Made by a program: the position numbers and the translations under genes
Assembly: GCA_035578155.1 (NCBI GenBank)
Contig: JAPWDM010000024.1
Span: 62,001-126,000 of the forward strand
Direction: 5' to 3'
DNA: 64,000 nucleotides
Source: Brachynemurus nebulosus
Taxonomy: Eukaryota > Arthropoda > Insecta > Neuroptera > Myrmeleontidae
Shown: positions 35,621 through 47,765 of the stretch, piece by piece
Layout: every line of letters begins with the position of its first letter
How positions within the stretch are numbered: the stretch's first letter is position 1
The notes under the pieces: generated by a model
What the model was told of the DNA's origin: nothing
The model's database searches: none
What the model saw: only the letters and a program-made list of their open reading frames with translations

Positions 35621-36556
35621 GCGTTCGGAACGAAAATTTTGTTAGCCTAACGGGCCTAACTTTAGCTAACGGAACTTTCACCGTTACAAACCAGAGGGCT
35701 CTGGTTCAAAAAATTAACGCACGTTAAATATGTTTTTCTACAAACTTAGTGGAAGCAGGCTTTTGCGCTCTGTGAAGAGAGTGCAAAATGGCTATTTGCC
35801 GAAGACTCTCGTTGCCGAACAACGAAGTAATACTTTGCGCTTTAAAGCGCAAAGTAATACTTTGTCGCTCGCTCAACGTATATTTAATTACAAATCGGGT
35901 AGGCGTTGTTTATATTTTCTATGGTAACAAATAAACAGATTCTAAATTTATTATTTTTATGGTAATCAAGTGAAATATTAATTTTATTAAATTTCAAAAT
36001 AACTAGAAAATATTAATTAAAAATAAAAAATGACAATAATTAATAAAAAATAAGAATAAAAAATTTTAAGAAATCTATACATATATGATGGAAATATATA
36101 ATTGTGACAGTGATTTCTCAAGTACACCTCCAAATATTTCTGAAGCTGCAAAACATTAAAGTAAATATTAACGTCCATTATTATTTTTTTAAGTAAGTAT
36201 CTTTTAAATAAAAAATACATTTTATAAGATTGTAGAAAAAATTTTGTGTGTGATTCGAGCACAAAATGATATTGCGGCTCTCATGAAACATTTTCAATCG
36301 AGCGGCAATATACCATTTTGCGCTCTTAATACACAAATAACTATTATATTTCATGGTTCTTCACGGTATAAATACTTAATTTCTGAAGTACAGCCACATT
36401 TAAAAATTATGGAATAAAAATAATCAGTCACTATGTTAGAAATTGTTGTTTTAATATATAATGTATGCTAATTTTTTTAAATGCGTGCCCTCTTGTTTGT
36501 AACGGAGAAAGCTCCGTTAGTCAACGTTAGGCTAACAAAATTTGCGTCCCGAACGC
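35621..36556. mobile_element. DNA transposon T with ~80-bp TIRs
   Basis: The left arm starts GCGTTCGGAACGAAAATTTT then GTTAGCCTAACG; the right arm, complemented, starts GCGTTCGGGACGCAAATTTT then GTTAGCCTAACG. Similarity continues for about 80 bp (CTAACGGA-CTTTC-CCGTTACAAAC). Length 936 bp. Inside lie GCTC/GAGC-rich stretches and the palindrome at 35831-35856. No protein recognised; target duplication unclear. Confidence 0.7.
35831..35856. repeat. perfect 26-bp palindrome
   Basis: TACTTTGCGCTTT followed directly by its complement AAAGCGCAAAGTA, inside element T. AAGTAATACTTTG flanks it as a direct repeat. Confidence 0.85.
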
Positions 36557-37505
36557 CATTATTATTTCATTTTTCATTATATATGAAGGGATCACAAATA
36601 AAATAAATTTCAAAAGGATAGATTGGACCATATATAACGTCATACCACTTCATTAAACATTCTATACGGCTATTTGGACCGTAACAGGTTTATCAAAATA
36701 TATTTTATTAATTATGAAGATGAAAGAATTTATCTTAATACAATGTAGTACGGTAATATTAATATATTTAGGTATGGATGGCATGTGCGTTCTTGGGGAC
36801 ATACATATACGAGTACATTGATATAAATTAATATGGGAGATATGGCAAATTGAAATGCTTGATGTACTTTATTCGGTCGTAACGTTGCGGTCGTAAATAT
36901 TTATGAAAGTCAACGAACGTACAATTCAATTTATGTGTGACTGACTGGCTGACTGACTGATGGTTTGATGATTTGATGATGTGATGTGATGTGATGATGG
37001 ATGTCACAACAACAACATCAAAATCATCATATTAATTAAATATTTATGTTAATATCATCATACGACGCAGTCAATTTATTTGCAATCTTATTATTATTAT
37101 TTTATCAGCGTATTATTTACTCGTAATTGGAACATTATTATCTCTACACATATTTAAAATATTTAGTTTGGTATTTACCTTTTTTTATTTTCTTTTAGTT
37201 TTTTTTTATTTTTATTTATTTATTTATTTATTTATTTTTATAAAAATAAAATAAATATACTTAACAAGCATTATTAATAAAATAATAATATAAATGCCAA
37301 TAGGCACATTTAAATGCGAGTGTATTACTGTCATCTGCATATGATTATTATTTATTAAACTACACTGTGTGCTTGCCAATATTGGCACTCCCACCACCAT
37401 CGTGCAAAATATAAACTGTTAAAATCTATGCCATATTATAAACATTAAACTAATTGTAAGAAGATATTTTATTTTGTGGTAGGGTAAAAGCCCCCTTTGT
37501 GGAAC
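36557..37505. other. AT-rich stretch with microsatellites
   Basis: (CTGA)n and (GATG)n-like runs at 36940-37005, ATT runs near 37088 and (TTTA)n near 37203-37240. No gene. Confidence 0.5.
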
Positions 37506-37555
37506 GGTATCTAATTATGAACATTTACATTGGTATCTAATTATGAACATTTACA
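37506..37555 (+). repeat. two direct 24-bp repeats
   Basis: GGTATCTAATTATGAACATT plus TACA occurs at 37506-37529 and again at 37532-37555, a 26-bp period. Confidence 0.85.
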
Positions 37556-37610
37556 ATTAAACTCAAAAATTTTATAAATAGTATGCAGCGTATGCAGTGT
37601 TGTTTAAAAA

Positions 37611-37755
37611 AATAGTATATTGTGCAATAAGTGCGGGAAATTGTCGATTGCCCACGAAAGCGAAGTTGAGCGCACTCACTACGTTCGTGCGCTCATTTGC
37701 TTGAATGGGGCAATCGACAATCCCGCACGAGTTGCACATACTATTTTTCACATAC
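37611..37755. mobile_element. hairpin element with AATAGTA-type ends
   Basis: AATAGTATATTGTGCAATAA, then arms AGTGCGGGAAATTGTCGATT-GCCC and GGGGCAATCGACAATCCCGC, ending ACATACTATTTTTCACAT. The outer ends and the stem-loop match the plan of the hairpins at 24753 and 25713. The loop contains a GAGCGCACTC and GTGCGCTC pair. Confidence 0.65.
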
Positions 37756-37957
37756 TTTTTCCTATTATTATCACTATTTTTGACATTTTTATTACTTTTT
37801 AAAATAATATTTTTAAGTGTTCGTCTTTGTTTTCTGAATTAATTATCGTTTAAATTACTTTGTTGGTGGTTTCTATGGAAATAATTATGAAATATTTATT
37901 AAATGAAAAATTAAGAGGCGGCTTTGCGTGTTTTATTATCAATTTGTAATGTAATTT

Positions 37958-38229
37958 GTTCAAATTGTAGATATCGACGGGGGCAATCGATTGCTATAGT
38001 TAGGATATGGCTTTCGAGCTATGATATAAACTTATAGGTTTTGTATAGATTAATATATAGTTCCATTTAAAAATCTATAAGTTTATATCATAGCTCGAAA
38101 GCCATATCCTAACTATAGCAATCGATTGCCCTCGTCGATACCTACAACTCTTATTTCAACAATTTTTCGATTAAATCAACGGTTTTGCTGTAATAAAAAT
38201 GACAACTCTCGAAAAACTCACGCTGTATA
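37958..38229. mobile_element. family G palindrome
   Basis: The left arm 37958-38045 (CGACGGGGGCAATCGATTGC; CTTTCGAGCTATGATATAAA) is complementary to 38065-38150. The right side continues to the family G end CTCACGCTGTATA. The two G 5' ends meet around a ~20-bp centre. Confidence 0.7.
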
Positions 38230-38482
38230 AGTAGTATAAGTCTAAATGGTTTGTAACTTTATGCAGTGTAAATTTAACTGTGTTTATATACAATGCTGAA
38301 ATCATATAAAGACTACTTAACACCGGGTATGACAATGAGATCAGCCTGTATCATCAATGTAATCTGATACAGGTTTATATATTCCTGGTAGAAGATGCTT
38401 ACAATAAACAGTCACAAGAAGTAACTTCTATACTGCAGTAATTTTTGATAATTGGAGATAGAAAGTTTGGACGAGTTCCTCA
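38230..38482. other. unassigned stretch
   Basis: No gene. CTGATACAG-type words near 38348 and 38366 form only a short inverted pair. Confidence 0.3.
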
Positions 38483-39326
38483 CTTACAAGTAAACGTCCC
38501 GAGGCCGGACCTATCGGTTTTGATGAAACTTAGATATGTTGTAGAACACTAAAAAATAAGCGACACGTATTTTTCTTTATCGGCGGAAAAACGGTTTGAA
38601 GGGGTGAAATCGCCCTCCAAAAATTGAGGTAAAAATATAATTTTTTAAATATCTCGAAAACGGTAAGAGATAGAGCAAAGGTTTAAATTATAGATATTGC
38701 TCTTTTTTAAAGAGCTATCTATTGGTATGCAATTTGTTCAAATTGTGTCAACAGGGGTGGCTGGGGGTTAAAATTTAGGGGTTAATTTTGCAAAAAAGGG
38801 GGTGAAAATTAAACAATATAAAAATTTTGTTTACATATTTGAAATCTACGTCAAAAAATCTAATTGACCTGTTTTTGCTCAACGTCCTAATATTAACTCT
38901 AGGGGTAGTTAACTAGGGGGTGACTGTGTCGAATAGTCGTACTACTTGGGTAGTTTAAGAAGTTTTTTTTCATGGAAAATAGTTTAAGACATTTAGAATA
39001 ACGTAGAAATGAAATTTTCGATTTCAAAATTCAGTTTGAGCAACATTGGAGAGGAGGTGAGTCACCCTCTTAAATTACATATTAGTTAACATACACTCAT
39101 TTTTAATATTAACACACTGACAGTGGGTAATAATGTCACAATAAGTGGTTCTGAAGTTGGACTGTCGTATGTAAGGTTTTCATAAGGTTTGTTTTTTAAT
39201 GGATGTTATAGTTTTCGTTACCGAAAGTTATCGTACCGAAAATAACGATATTTTGAAAATGAATGGAAACCTAATAAAAACCTTACATACGATAGTCCAA
39301 CTTCAGAACCAGTTATTGTGACATTA
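38483..39326 (+). mobile_element. family K foldback element, one arm plus remnant
   Basis: Matches the left arm of 55308-56786 from ACAAGTAAA-GTCCCGAGG through AAACGGTTTGAAGGGGTGAA, GGGGTTAATTTTGC and TTGAGCAACATTGGAGAGGA to the turn. Only about 110 bp of the opposite arm remain (39215-39326), so the foldback is cut. No coding capacity. Confidence 0.65.
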
Positions 39327-39385
39327 TTGCAAAAACATACTTTGAAACTATGGAAACAATAATAAATAATTAACTTACATATGTT
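39327..39385 (+). repeat. family I fragment, inverted partner at 39783-39838
   Basis: CAAAAACATACTTTGAAACT, ATGGAAACAATAATAAATAA and TTAACTTACATATGT are perfectly complementary to 39783-39838, enclosing about 400 bp. Confidence 0.75.
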
Positions 39386-39387
39386 AA

Positions 39388-39510
39388 AATTTCTATTACA
39401 TCCAAGAATAGAACATGTTCACTATCATTCCCTATCATACAAATGGTAGTAATTCAGATTTTGTAGTATAAATGTCAGGCTGTATTTCAAGTTTTTAACA
39501 TTTTTGCGTA
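39388..39510 (-). mobile_element. family G, distal part (separated)
   Basis: Reverse match to 11360-11515 (TTCTATTACATCCAAGAA; TCAAG-TTTTAACATTTTTG). It is separated from the remainder of the copy at 40420 by family I and unassigned sequence. Confidence 0.5.
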
Positions 39511-39594
39511 ATAAAATAAAATTACTTTAAAAGATTAATATTTAAAGTAACGTAATTTAAAAAGAATTTGAAGTTATTGTTTATTTTACTGAAA

Positions 39595-40085
39595 AATATA
39601 TTTTTCTACTCCTACTATTAAAAGTAACATTTTGCACACGGCTAACTATATGTAAAAATTAACAATTGCCCACACAATGCGGAAAAGAGCGTGTGAAATA
39701 ATTTCACACGGCTTAATATAATAAAAAAGTTGGCTGTGTCCATGATTTAATATATATTTTCATATAAATAATACTAAAAATATACATATGTAAGTTAATT
39801 ATTTATTATTGTTTCCATAGTTTCAAAGTATGTTTTTGCAAAAATTTTAACATCTTACCATTGACATTATAAATTTAAAAAATTTTTACTACTTATTTAA
39901 ATTTCATTTTAATTATTTATGTTAAATTTTACGAGAAAAAATGTACTCGTAGAAGAAGTATATTGTAAAATACGTGGGAAAAACTTATTTCTCACTCATA
40001 TGCATTGTTGCGTATATTACAACAAACTCATATTCATGAGTTAAAGCCTCAAATAAGCCTCTTTTCCCACTTATTGTACAATATA
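39595..40085 (-). mobile_element. family I repeat, copy 2
   Basis: Reverse of 24753-25235, including the terminal stem-loop (39983-40071, GTGGGAAAAACTTATTTCTC and its partner) and the end ATTGTACAATATATTA. Confidence 0.6.
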
Positions 40086-40419
40086 TTATTATTATTTATT
40101 TATTTATAGAACAACAGTTGGCAGTAAAATACATGTGATACATGTACACAACAAAGTGACATTGGCGTTTCTTAATAATAGCAAAGTGAGGTTAACTGGA
40201 AACGGAAATATTATTAATAAATGTACTCAAATAGTGTAAAAATATTTGAAATTCGATAGTATATTCTTTTCTATTCACAAAAAAATTTTCATTTCATTTC
40301 TTTTGAAAATACTTACTACAAAAATATTTTTCGACGCCTATGTATCTGTCAAACAGTGACTTATAAGAAAAATTATTTTTTTATTTTTCAATGAATTAAA
40401 ACTGAAATGTTATTTCCTT

Positions 40420-40909
40420 ATTGTACTTAGTTATCATTTTTATGTGATAATTTAATCTATTTAATAATTTTAATTTCCGATAGAAAACGTAATAACCGTT
40501 TAATTGTTCGTTACTAACTACATTGATTAAAATGGCAGCCATATTGAGCTAATATATTTTTAAATTACGTAAAATCTTAATCGTTTGTAAACATTTGAGT
40601 ACGAAACTAAAAAAGTGTCATTTTTAGAACTTAATTACTAAAAAATATGAGATAAAACAATGAAAATTTGAGTGTTACTGGTAGTTTTGAATCATAAACA
40701 AATTTTTGAAAAACTTTTAAACATACGTTTCCATTTAAAAAACTATAAGTTTGTATCATCGCTCGAAAACCATAAGAGCTACAAATCTCCTGACTATAGC
40801 AATCGGTTGCCCCGTGGATATCTACAACTCTTATTTGAATAATTTTTCGATTAAATCAACGGTTTGGCTGTAATCAAAATGGCAACTCTCGAAAAACTCA
40901 CGCTGTATA
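40420..40909 (-). mobile_element. family G repeat, proximal part
   Basis: Reverse of 10868-11270, with AATGGCAGCCATATTGAGC, TCGCTCGAAAACCATAAGAG and the end GAAAAACTCACGCTGTATA. Confidence 0.6.
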
Positions 40910-41229
40910 CTTTGATAATGTTTATTCGAATAAACTAATGGCTATACATAATTATAATAGATAATAGTATGTATACAATATTAAGCGCTATAGACATTTG
41001 TTTTATATACATCTAATCACTGTAGATAATACTTTAACAAGCGCCATCCATAACCACATTATACAGTAAATGCATAATTTACTTATTACTGTAGTATACG
41101 TGTGGGGAATGTTAGTAGGCTACAAACTGCCTAGTCTAACAGCTTCCAATAACATCGTCTACTTACCGTACGTCACAAAAATATTATCAAGTCACAATAG
41201 CAAACACATTTGAGTAGCAAGTAAAGCTC

Positions 41230-41402
41230 TTCAATAAAGATAAATTAACAGGTGCACGGTCATTGATGTTGTAAGACGTCAAATGAAACCTGACTAACTC
41301 AGACAACACGGTGTACGACATCATCAATTCCATATAAAGTGTATTAGTTATCAAAATAACGTACCAGTTGAGCATTCTCGTTATGACCAGGAAAGTGTTA
41401 AT
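41230..41402 (-). repeat. family Q repeat with conserved frame, copy 2
   Basis: Reverse match to 19693-19860. The minus-strand frame (Met at 41375) reads MLNWYVILITNTLYMELMMS and on through FHLTSY to APVNLSLLKSF, without an internal stop in 62 residues. Residues NWY-IL, N-L-M-L, S, EL and FHLTSY are shared with copy 1. Not recognised as a known family. Confidence 0.4.
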
Positions 41403-42146
41403 ATATATTTAGATTTAATGACGTAAGCGTTTTTAAAACTTATTTCATTCACAAAAAATGGTTGTTAATAAAATTTCATAAATATTCTTAGTGAAAAATT
41501 TTCATATTTGGAATTAACCAAAGGATATCTACATCAGAAATTCAGAAAAAACGTATTGACAAATTATTTTTTATATTACTCATGCGGGAGAGGTATTATC
41601 TTGGCGAACGTATTTTGTTTCGACAATTAGCTATTTACCCATTCTACTGTTGCCATATAACTTAAGCGTATTTCAATTACATTTTTGCGCGCGTAAATCG
41701 CACTTTTTGCAGGCAAATTGACAATAAAATACACATAATTTAATTAAAACAGGCAAAACCATCTTGATGATTGATTTTTAGTTAAAAAATATCTTATTAT
41801 TATTTCTGTAAAAACCACTAACAAAGTAATTTAAATATTATTTAATTAAAAAAAAAATAGAAAAAATCTTGCAAATTGTGGGGTGTTGTCAAACTCAATT
41901 GTATCGAACGATGCCATACAACCCTAGTTATTGCACATCTAACAACCAAAAAAGCATACGTACATGTTAAACTTTCTAGTTAAATATCTATCTTGCTTCA
42001 TAGCAATATATTGGAGAAGTGATCATCCCAGAAAACCTGTAAATGTTATGACCTCATGAATGTTTCCAACGCAAAGATACACAAACTTAAATCAATTATT
42101 GCAAGGAAGATTTTTCAAAATAGAACAAAGAAAATTCTGTCTATAA
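41403..42146. other. unassigned AT-rich stretch
   Basis: No gene or repeat recognised. Confidence 0.3.
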
Positions 42147-42265
42147 TTTGTTTATTATGTTTGGAATGTACTCACCATATTTCCTTCCCTATTTTGCACA
42201 TTTTTTTATATTCTGTAAAATACAGAAGGAAATATGGTAAGTATATTCCAAACGTAATAAACAAA
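42147..42265. repeat. hairpin, ~42-bp stem and ~35-bp loop
   Basis: TTTATTATGTTTGGAATGTA then CTCACCATATTTCCTTC on the left (42149-42187) is complementary, with about four mismatches, to GAAGGAAATATGGTAAGTAT then ATTCCAAACGTAATAAA on the right. Size and shape are compatible with a small-RNA precursor or a tiny MITE. Confidence 0.7.
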
Positions 42266-44086
42266 CTGTACTTGTTTAGTTTTTGATAATTTGGCAATAA
42301 AATTAAATACCATAGATATTTAATTATATTAAATTTTACTAAAATTTCTAAAATATTAATAAGTAAAATAAAACAAAATCTTTAAACCTTCGTACTGAAA
42401 ATTATCAAATTTGATTTGTAACCTTCTTCCATAAACTGAGTGATATATACTAGTGAAATTGATAGACATCGATCTCAGCTTAAAATGACTTACAATTAGA
42501 CTGATCCATTTTAAAATGCGTGTCCGCGATTATCTCACTCGATTTTCTGTCGATATCTAATAAAAAAAAAAAAAAAAAAAACATCAATTCGAGTCACTCT
42601 ACCCGTAAAAATTTATTTGGATCGTTATTTAGTGACATGTCCGATTTTATTTCAAATAATAACAAATACATTAACAATATTATTAAAATATCTGTAAGAA
42701 AAATTTGTGCAAGTCACTGTAATTTCATACGTACATTATATTGACGATACTTGTATTGTTCATTTCACTACTAGAATTTATATATTTCGAGCTTCCGCCG
42801 ATGTCATTTGAAGACATATCCTCCCGTTTAACAAGCATGTACACATTACTTATCTTCATTCAATAAAGAAGTCAAAGCACTGAATACAATAATAGGTAGC
42901 TCTCGGATGAAAAAATGTACACGCATCCACGCATTTTTAGCATTTCGTAGTCATAACCACGAAATTCTCATAGAATCGTTATATCTATCATCGCGTTAGG
43001 TATAGCCTATCCATACCTGACCACTTTTTTTTTCTCGCTCTCCGCTCAAAATATCGTAGGGTATGTGTAAACAAACATCCTGACCAAAGCGGAGTTCATA
43101 ATTCCAATTTTTAAAGGTGTGTCATCGAATCTAAAGTTTTCCCATTAAAATAACACAGAAAAGACGATTTTTTGTATCATTTACTACTGCAAACCATAAA
43201 GAAATTTTTTCTATAAAGTAAATCAAAGCACTTTATTAAGCATTAAATTTTGAACAAAAAATTTCCTTGAGTCAAATTTCTATCATCAATATTTCACTTT
43301 CTACAAAGCCTTGAAATTTAAATTTTTTGAAATTTTGCGTTTTGTACATTTTTTAGCTGAACTATTAAAGATAGGACAAAAAGTTAAATGACAATTTTGT
43401 AGTCTAACTGATGCCTTACAAAAAAGTTCTTGACAAATTGCTCGTACTATGATCGTATGATTGCTTCAATAATTAACACATAAGGAAAAAATATTAAATT
43501 TGGAAATAATTTTGACAATTATCTTTTTTTCCTTTATTCTTATCATTTTTTTGGTCCGTATTCAATTACTTGTAGTTTGTATATTGTTTTATCACCTTAT
43601 TGTTATTGCGTTTATTTGTATTGTTTTTAGTGTTCTGTACCAAAACTGGCAAAACAGAACACTTCGGTGTCTGCCAGTCTGTCACAGGTGATTTTTTCTG
43701 TAACCATCTGACGTAAAAGTTTGAAATTTAGCAAAAATAGTGTGTGGTGGCCTGATTATAGCTATGAAGTTAAATTTCGATTTTGTTGATTAATTTCAGG
43801 AGATAACCTGAACAATAAAAAGAAACTTTTTCTCCAATAGCACTGAGCAAGGTATCAAAGGAAAGCTTATTAAAGAACGAATTCTATGATATAGATATAA
43901 CTATATATTTTTGTACATTTTTTACAAGATTTTATTTAACTTGCTATGTTAGTATGTTGGTTTAGATCAAATCTTGGAATCAAAATTTAGACAGGTAAAT
44001 TAACCGATTAAAATATAAGGTGAATATAAGTAAAATAATTACTTGTTTAATTTTTTTTAAATTAATTGTAATCAGACTAAAAAGTA
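42266..44086. other. unassigned AT-rich stretch
   Basis: No gene recognised. GTGTTCTGT and ACAGAACAC (43629-43661) form a short hairpin. Small frames at 42520 and 43500 are low complexity. Confidence 0.3.
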
Positions 44087-44425
44087 AAAAATAAAGTAAA
44101 AAGAATGTTTTTTCAGAAAAAGTTTTTATTTAGAAATGGGCTAAAAAAATAAAATAGCTTTTGAGTGAAGTTTGAAGCAATATGCAACATAATTTACAAA
44201 AGCTTGAGGCGTTTAATTAAGTTTGATAACTACTGAAAAGTAAAAGGGCTACACTTATATCCAAAACATCCAAAACAGAAATAATTAATGATAACGTCTC
44301 AAGCTTTTATAAATTATGTTGCATATTGCTTCAAACTTCACTCAAAAGTTATTTTATTTTTTTTTAGCCCATTTTTAAATAAAATCTTTTTCTTAAAAAA
44401 CATTCTTTTTACTTTATTTTATTTT
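44087..44425. repeat. long hairpin, ~125-bp arms
   Basis: Arms 44087-44215 and about 44307-44425 are inverted with high identity (GAGTGAAGTTTGAAGCAATA; TGCAACATAATTTA-AAAGCT; AAGAATGTTTTTT). The loop is about 90 bp. No flanking duplication or second copy seen. If transcribed it would fold into a long double-stranded RNA. Confidence 0.75.
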
Positions 44426-46924
44426 GTTGCGGGGAGGGAAGGGTTTTTATTGCCGGAATGATCACTCAGAAAAGTCTGAAAAAATTCATGAACACTATGA
44501 ATGAGATACAGATTGAACGAAAATTAGTAAAAGTAAGTTTTCTTACGTAATTTTCTTGGTACGTAAAAAGAAAACCTGATGACACGTTTTCCTTTATTCA
44601 AGATGTTATTAATCAATATATGTTATGTTGAGTTACAATTTCTGCACCTGAATATTATTTAATATTTATTTTGCAAAATTTTATTAGCGTATCTATGAAA
44701 ATAATAGATTTTAAATATTCAAGGAAATTAACAATAGGTAATATTTAAATAATTTATTGGCTTAAAATTATTGAAAGAAAAACAGGTAGTGAACGTTGAT
44801 ACATTCAGTAAATGTCTCTTTTCTTCTGATAAACGAAAACAGGCCAAGTAGAGAATAAAATTTATTCGTCAGGAAAAATAATTTTTCTACTTTCAAATGC
44901 TACATATTACATTAAATTCATAAAAGTCACTGATTGTACGGAACACTATTTGTGCAAGTACAACTTGCACTTCACAATAGCTCAATATAGCGATTTAACT
45001 TCACAACTTGTTTCAATAAAAATGTGTCTGTTCACACATGTTGAATTATTTCGAGAATTTATTCATATAAAAAATTTTTATGTAATTTTCTTCTTCAAAA
45101 AAATATTACTGGTCTCTGGGGACGTCTACTGCATAAACGTGCGGCCATGGAAATGTTTAATAAAAGCAAAAAATATTTTAACCCCAGAATTGTGAAAAAT
45201 TCTGGCAACTAACTACGAAATCTTGACTTAATGCGCATGTAGCACGCACATGGCGAATTTATATTATTATTCTTACACTTACATAATACTTAAGGAAGTA
45301 CTGTGTGACATGCTAGTAGAAAAAATTGCAAATCGAACTTACTTTATGTCATTATTGTATGTATTAATGGATAGATGTTGATGCATACTATTTTTCGTAA
45401 GAACGTGTATGCATACATTCAAACATAGTCTGTGCATACACACTTATACTATCAAAGTTTTTTATAATAAATGCTTTGACATCATTGTTATTTGCCCAAC
45501 AAACATATTAAGCGGTATGCATTGAGTTTGGAGCGCTTTATTTTTCCACCTGTACAAGATAGACAGGTGCTCTCGCGGACTTTTTTGAAGAGAATTCGAT
45601 TCTCTACAAAAAAGGTCTTAACACTTTTTAATGTATCTATTACCGTTTTCGCTACGTAATCGGTAAAAGGTAAAAAACGCTATTCATGAATTTTTAATAT
45701 TGTTTAAACAATAAATACGAATAAACCAGTTAGTTAATATACAGGATTGCCAGAGTGTTTCGGTTCAGTTGCTTGAAATTGGTGTATTTATTAAAATACT
45801 ATAATTTCTCTGATGATATCTTTAATTCAAAACGATCAACAAATAATTCAATTTTTTCTTTACATTTAGAACTTATTAATCTTTCTTTCCCTAGTTTTTT
45901 TATTGAATTCTGTCGAGTCATTATATTGTTAAATACAAAATAAGGGTACGTAGTCAGAATTTTGAGATCTAATACATGGAGTAGATACAAATTTTAACCC
46001 TAATTATCTTAACTCAGAAGCGATCAATCTTTCCCAAATTACAAGGACAATCAGATATAGTATTCTTCTTTATGCTACTAAAATTTGAAACTATTCTGTC
46101 GAAAACTTGAATGTCGAGGTAACTACCTTAAGACGCTTACAAAATAATAACTGTACTACAATAATATTTATATACAAACTGTTAATAGAGCTGAGAACTA
46201 GTGTACCTGCCTAAATGATTAATAAAAACTGCACGTTTTGGAAATTCGTATTAATAATCAATCACTTAGACTAGCTATTTTGGTAATCGGTTTAACATTA
46301 CATTATAGATAAATATGTGTGTAACATTGACCTTAAATGTTATATTTCCGATAAAAGTTTTATTAACATTATTTTCGGAAAACTGGTAGGACGTTTTGAT
46401 GAGGAAGAGGAGGATATTCTGTATTGTAAAATATAGAAAAAAATTTCATTAAAGTATGTTCACTTTAACACCTAAATGGTTATATTATAGCTTTCAGGCT
46501 TTCTTGGGACATTGAGGACATCCCAACTACTACTCCCCTGGCCAATATTCACAAGATATGTTGAAAAGTTTGATTAATATTAAAAATCATTGCGTTTCCA
46601 TCATCATATTTATCCGAAAGGAGATTTCGACTAAAGTTAGCGATAAGAAGTAGTCAGCAAATTTATTAGCAAAGAAAAGATAATTTGTCAATAGCGGAAT
46701 GCAGTGATGATAACAAATATGACACAAAATATGTATCAAAAACTTTGTATCATTACAAGGCGCTATCCCTTTCACCGAAAGTAGCATGTTATTTCTTTTA
46801 ATAGCTTTAAAAATTGTTCCTTGTTTTCAGTACCTAATACTACTTCACCTAAGGAGTGTCATTGAAGCATTGCTGAGTTATAAATTTTTCATTAAGTACC
46901 GAATTGAAGAATTCTAGAAGCATA
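44426..46924. other. unassigned AT-rich stretch
   Basis: 2.5 kb without recognised genes or repeats. CACCTGT/ACAGGTG (45548-45570) and GAGAATTCGATTCTC (45590-45604) are short inverted pairs. Confidence 0.35.
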
Positions 46925-47765
46925 AAAATATTTTTATAATTTCGGGACTAAAATACATGATTTACTCCCCCATAACAGGAGTAAAGTGTCACTTTCAGTC
47001 CCAAGGGACCATACACAAGGGACTAAAAAATTATTTTGCTCCCATTTTTAAACCAATCAACAAGCATAATTTACAGAGCATCATCAATCAGCAAGTGAAG
47101 TTTGACTTAAAGTAAATAACGTTGCTAGATAATTTAAAATAATAAACAAATTCAAACTTGTAAATAAAGACAAACAGGTATACTGTATTCATTGATATCA
47201 GAATACATATGTACCATACAATAGATGGAGTACACATATTATCTTTTTTGAAACAAATCGCCATATTGGTTAGCACCACGTTAACACCTTTCATAACCTA
47301 TAAAGTGTCAGTGGTAATAAATATTTTTTAATTTGTATAGGGTTTTTGTTGTAATTTGAGACAATTTGTTAGTAAATATTCTAACAATATTTATAACAAC
47401 AAATACAATATTAGTAAATGCAGAAAAAGGTTAAATCCAACTTTGTTTAACCACCATATTTGTCAATACTTTAACCCATTTTGGCTTCATTTTCATATAC
47501 ATTGAATATACGAGTATACCTGTACACCCTCTATCTATTCAATACTCATACACTGTATTGTCTAACTTAGTTGACTTATCGAAAGTATACTTGATGTAAT
47601 ATTATTACAAACAATTTGAATAACATTAAAATAATTTTTTCTCAATTTTTATAATTTTAAATTATCCGGAATTCCGGAATAGTATATACGTGAATGTATA
47701 TGTGAATTGTTACCTTCGGGTCTTTACAAGCCCTCTGGCAACAAACTTCCCACTTAGGATTAACG
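46925..47765 (-). mobile_element. family J repeat, copy 1, with internal insertion
   Basis: Reverse of 57735-58245: TTTCAGTCCCAAGGGAC and CAAGGGACTAAAAAATTATT at one end; CTTTACAAGCCCTCTGGCAA at the other. About 330 bp near 47195-47525 has no counterpart in copy 2. Confidence 0.55.
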
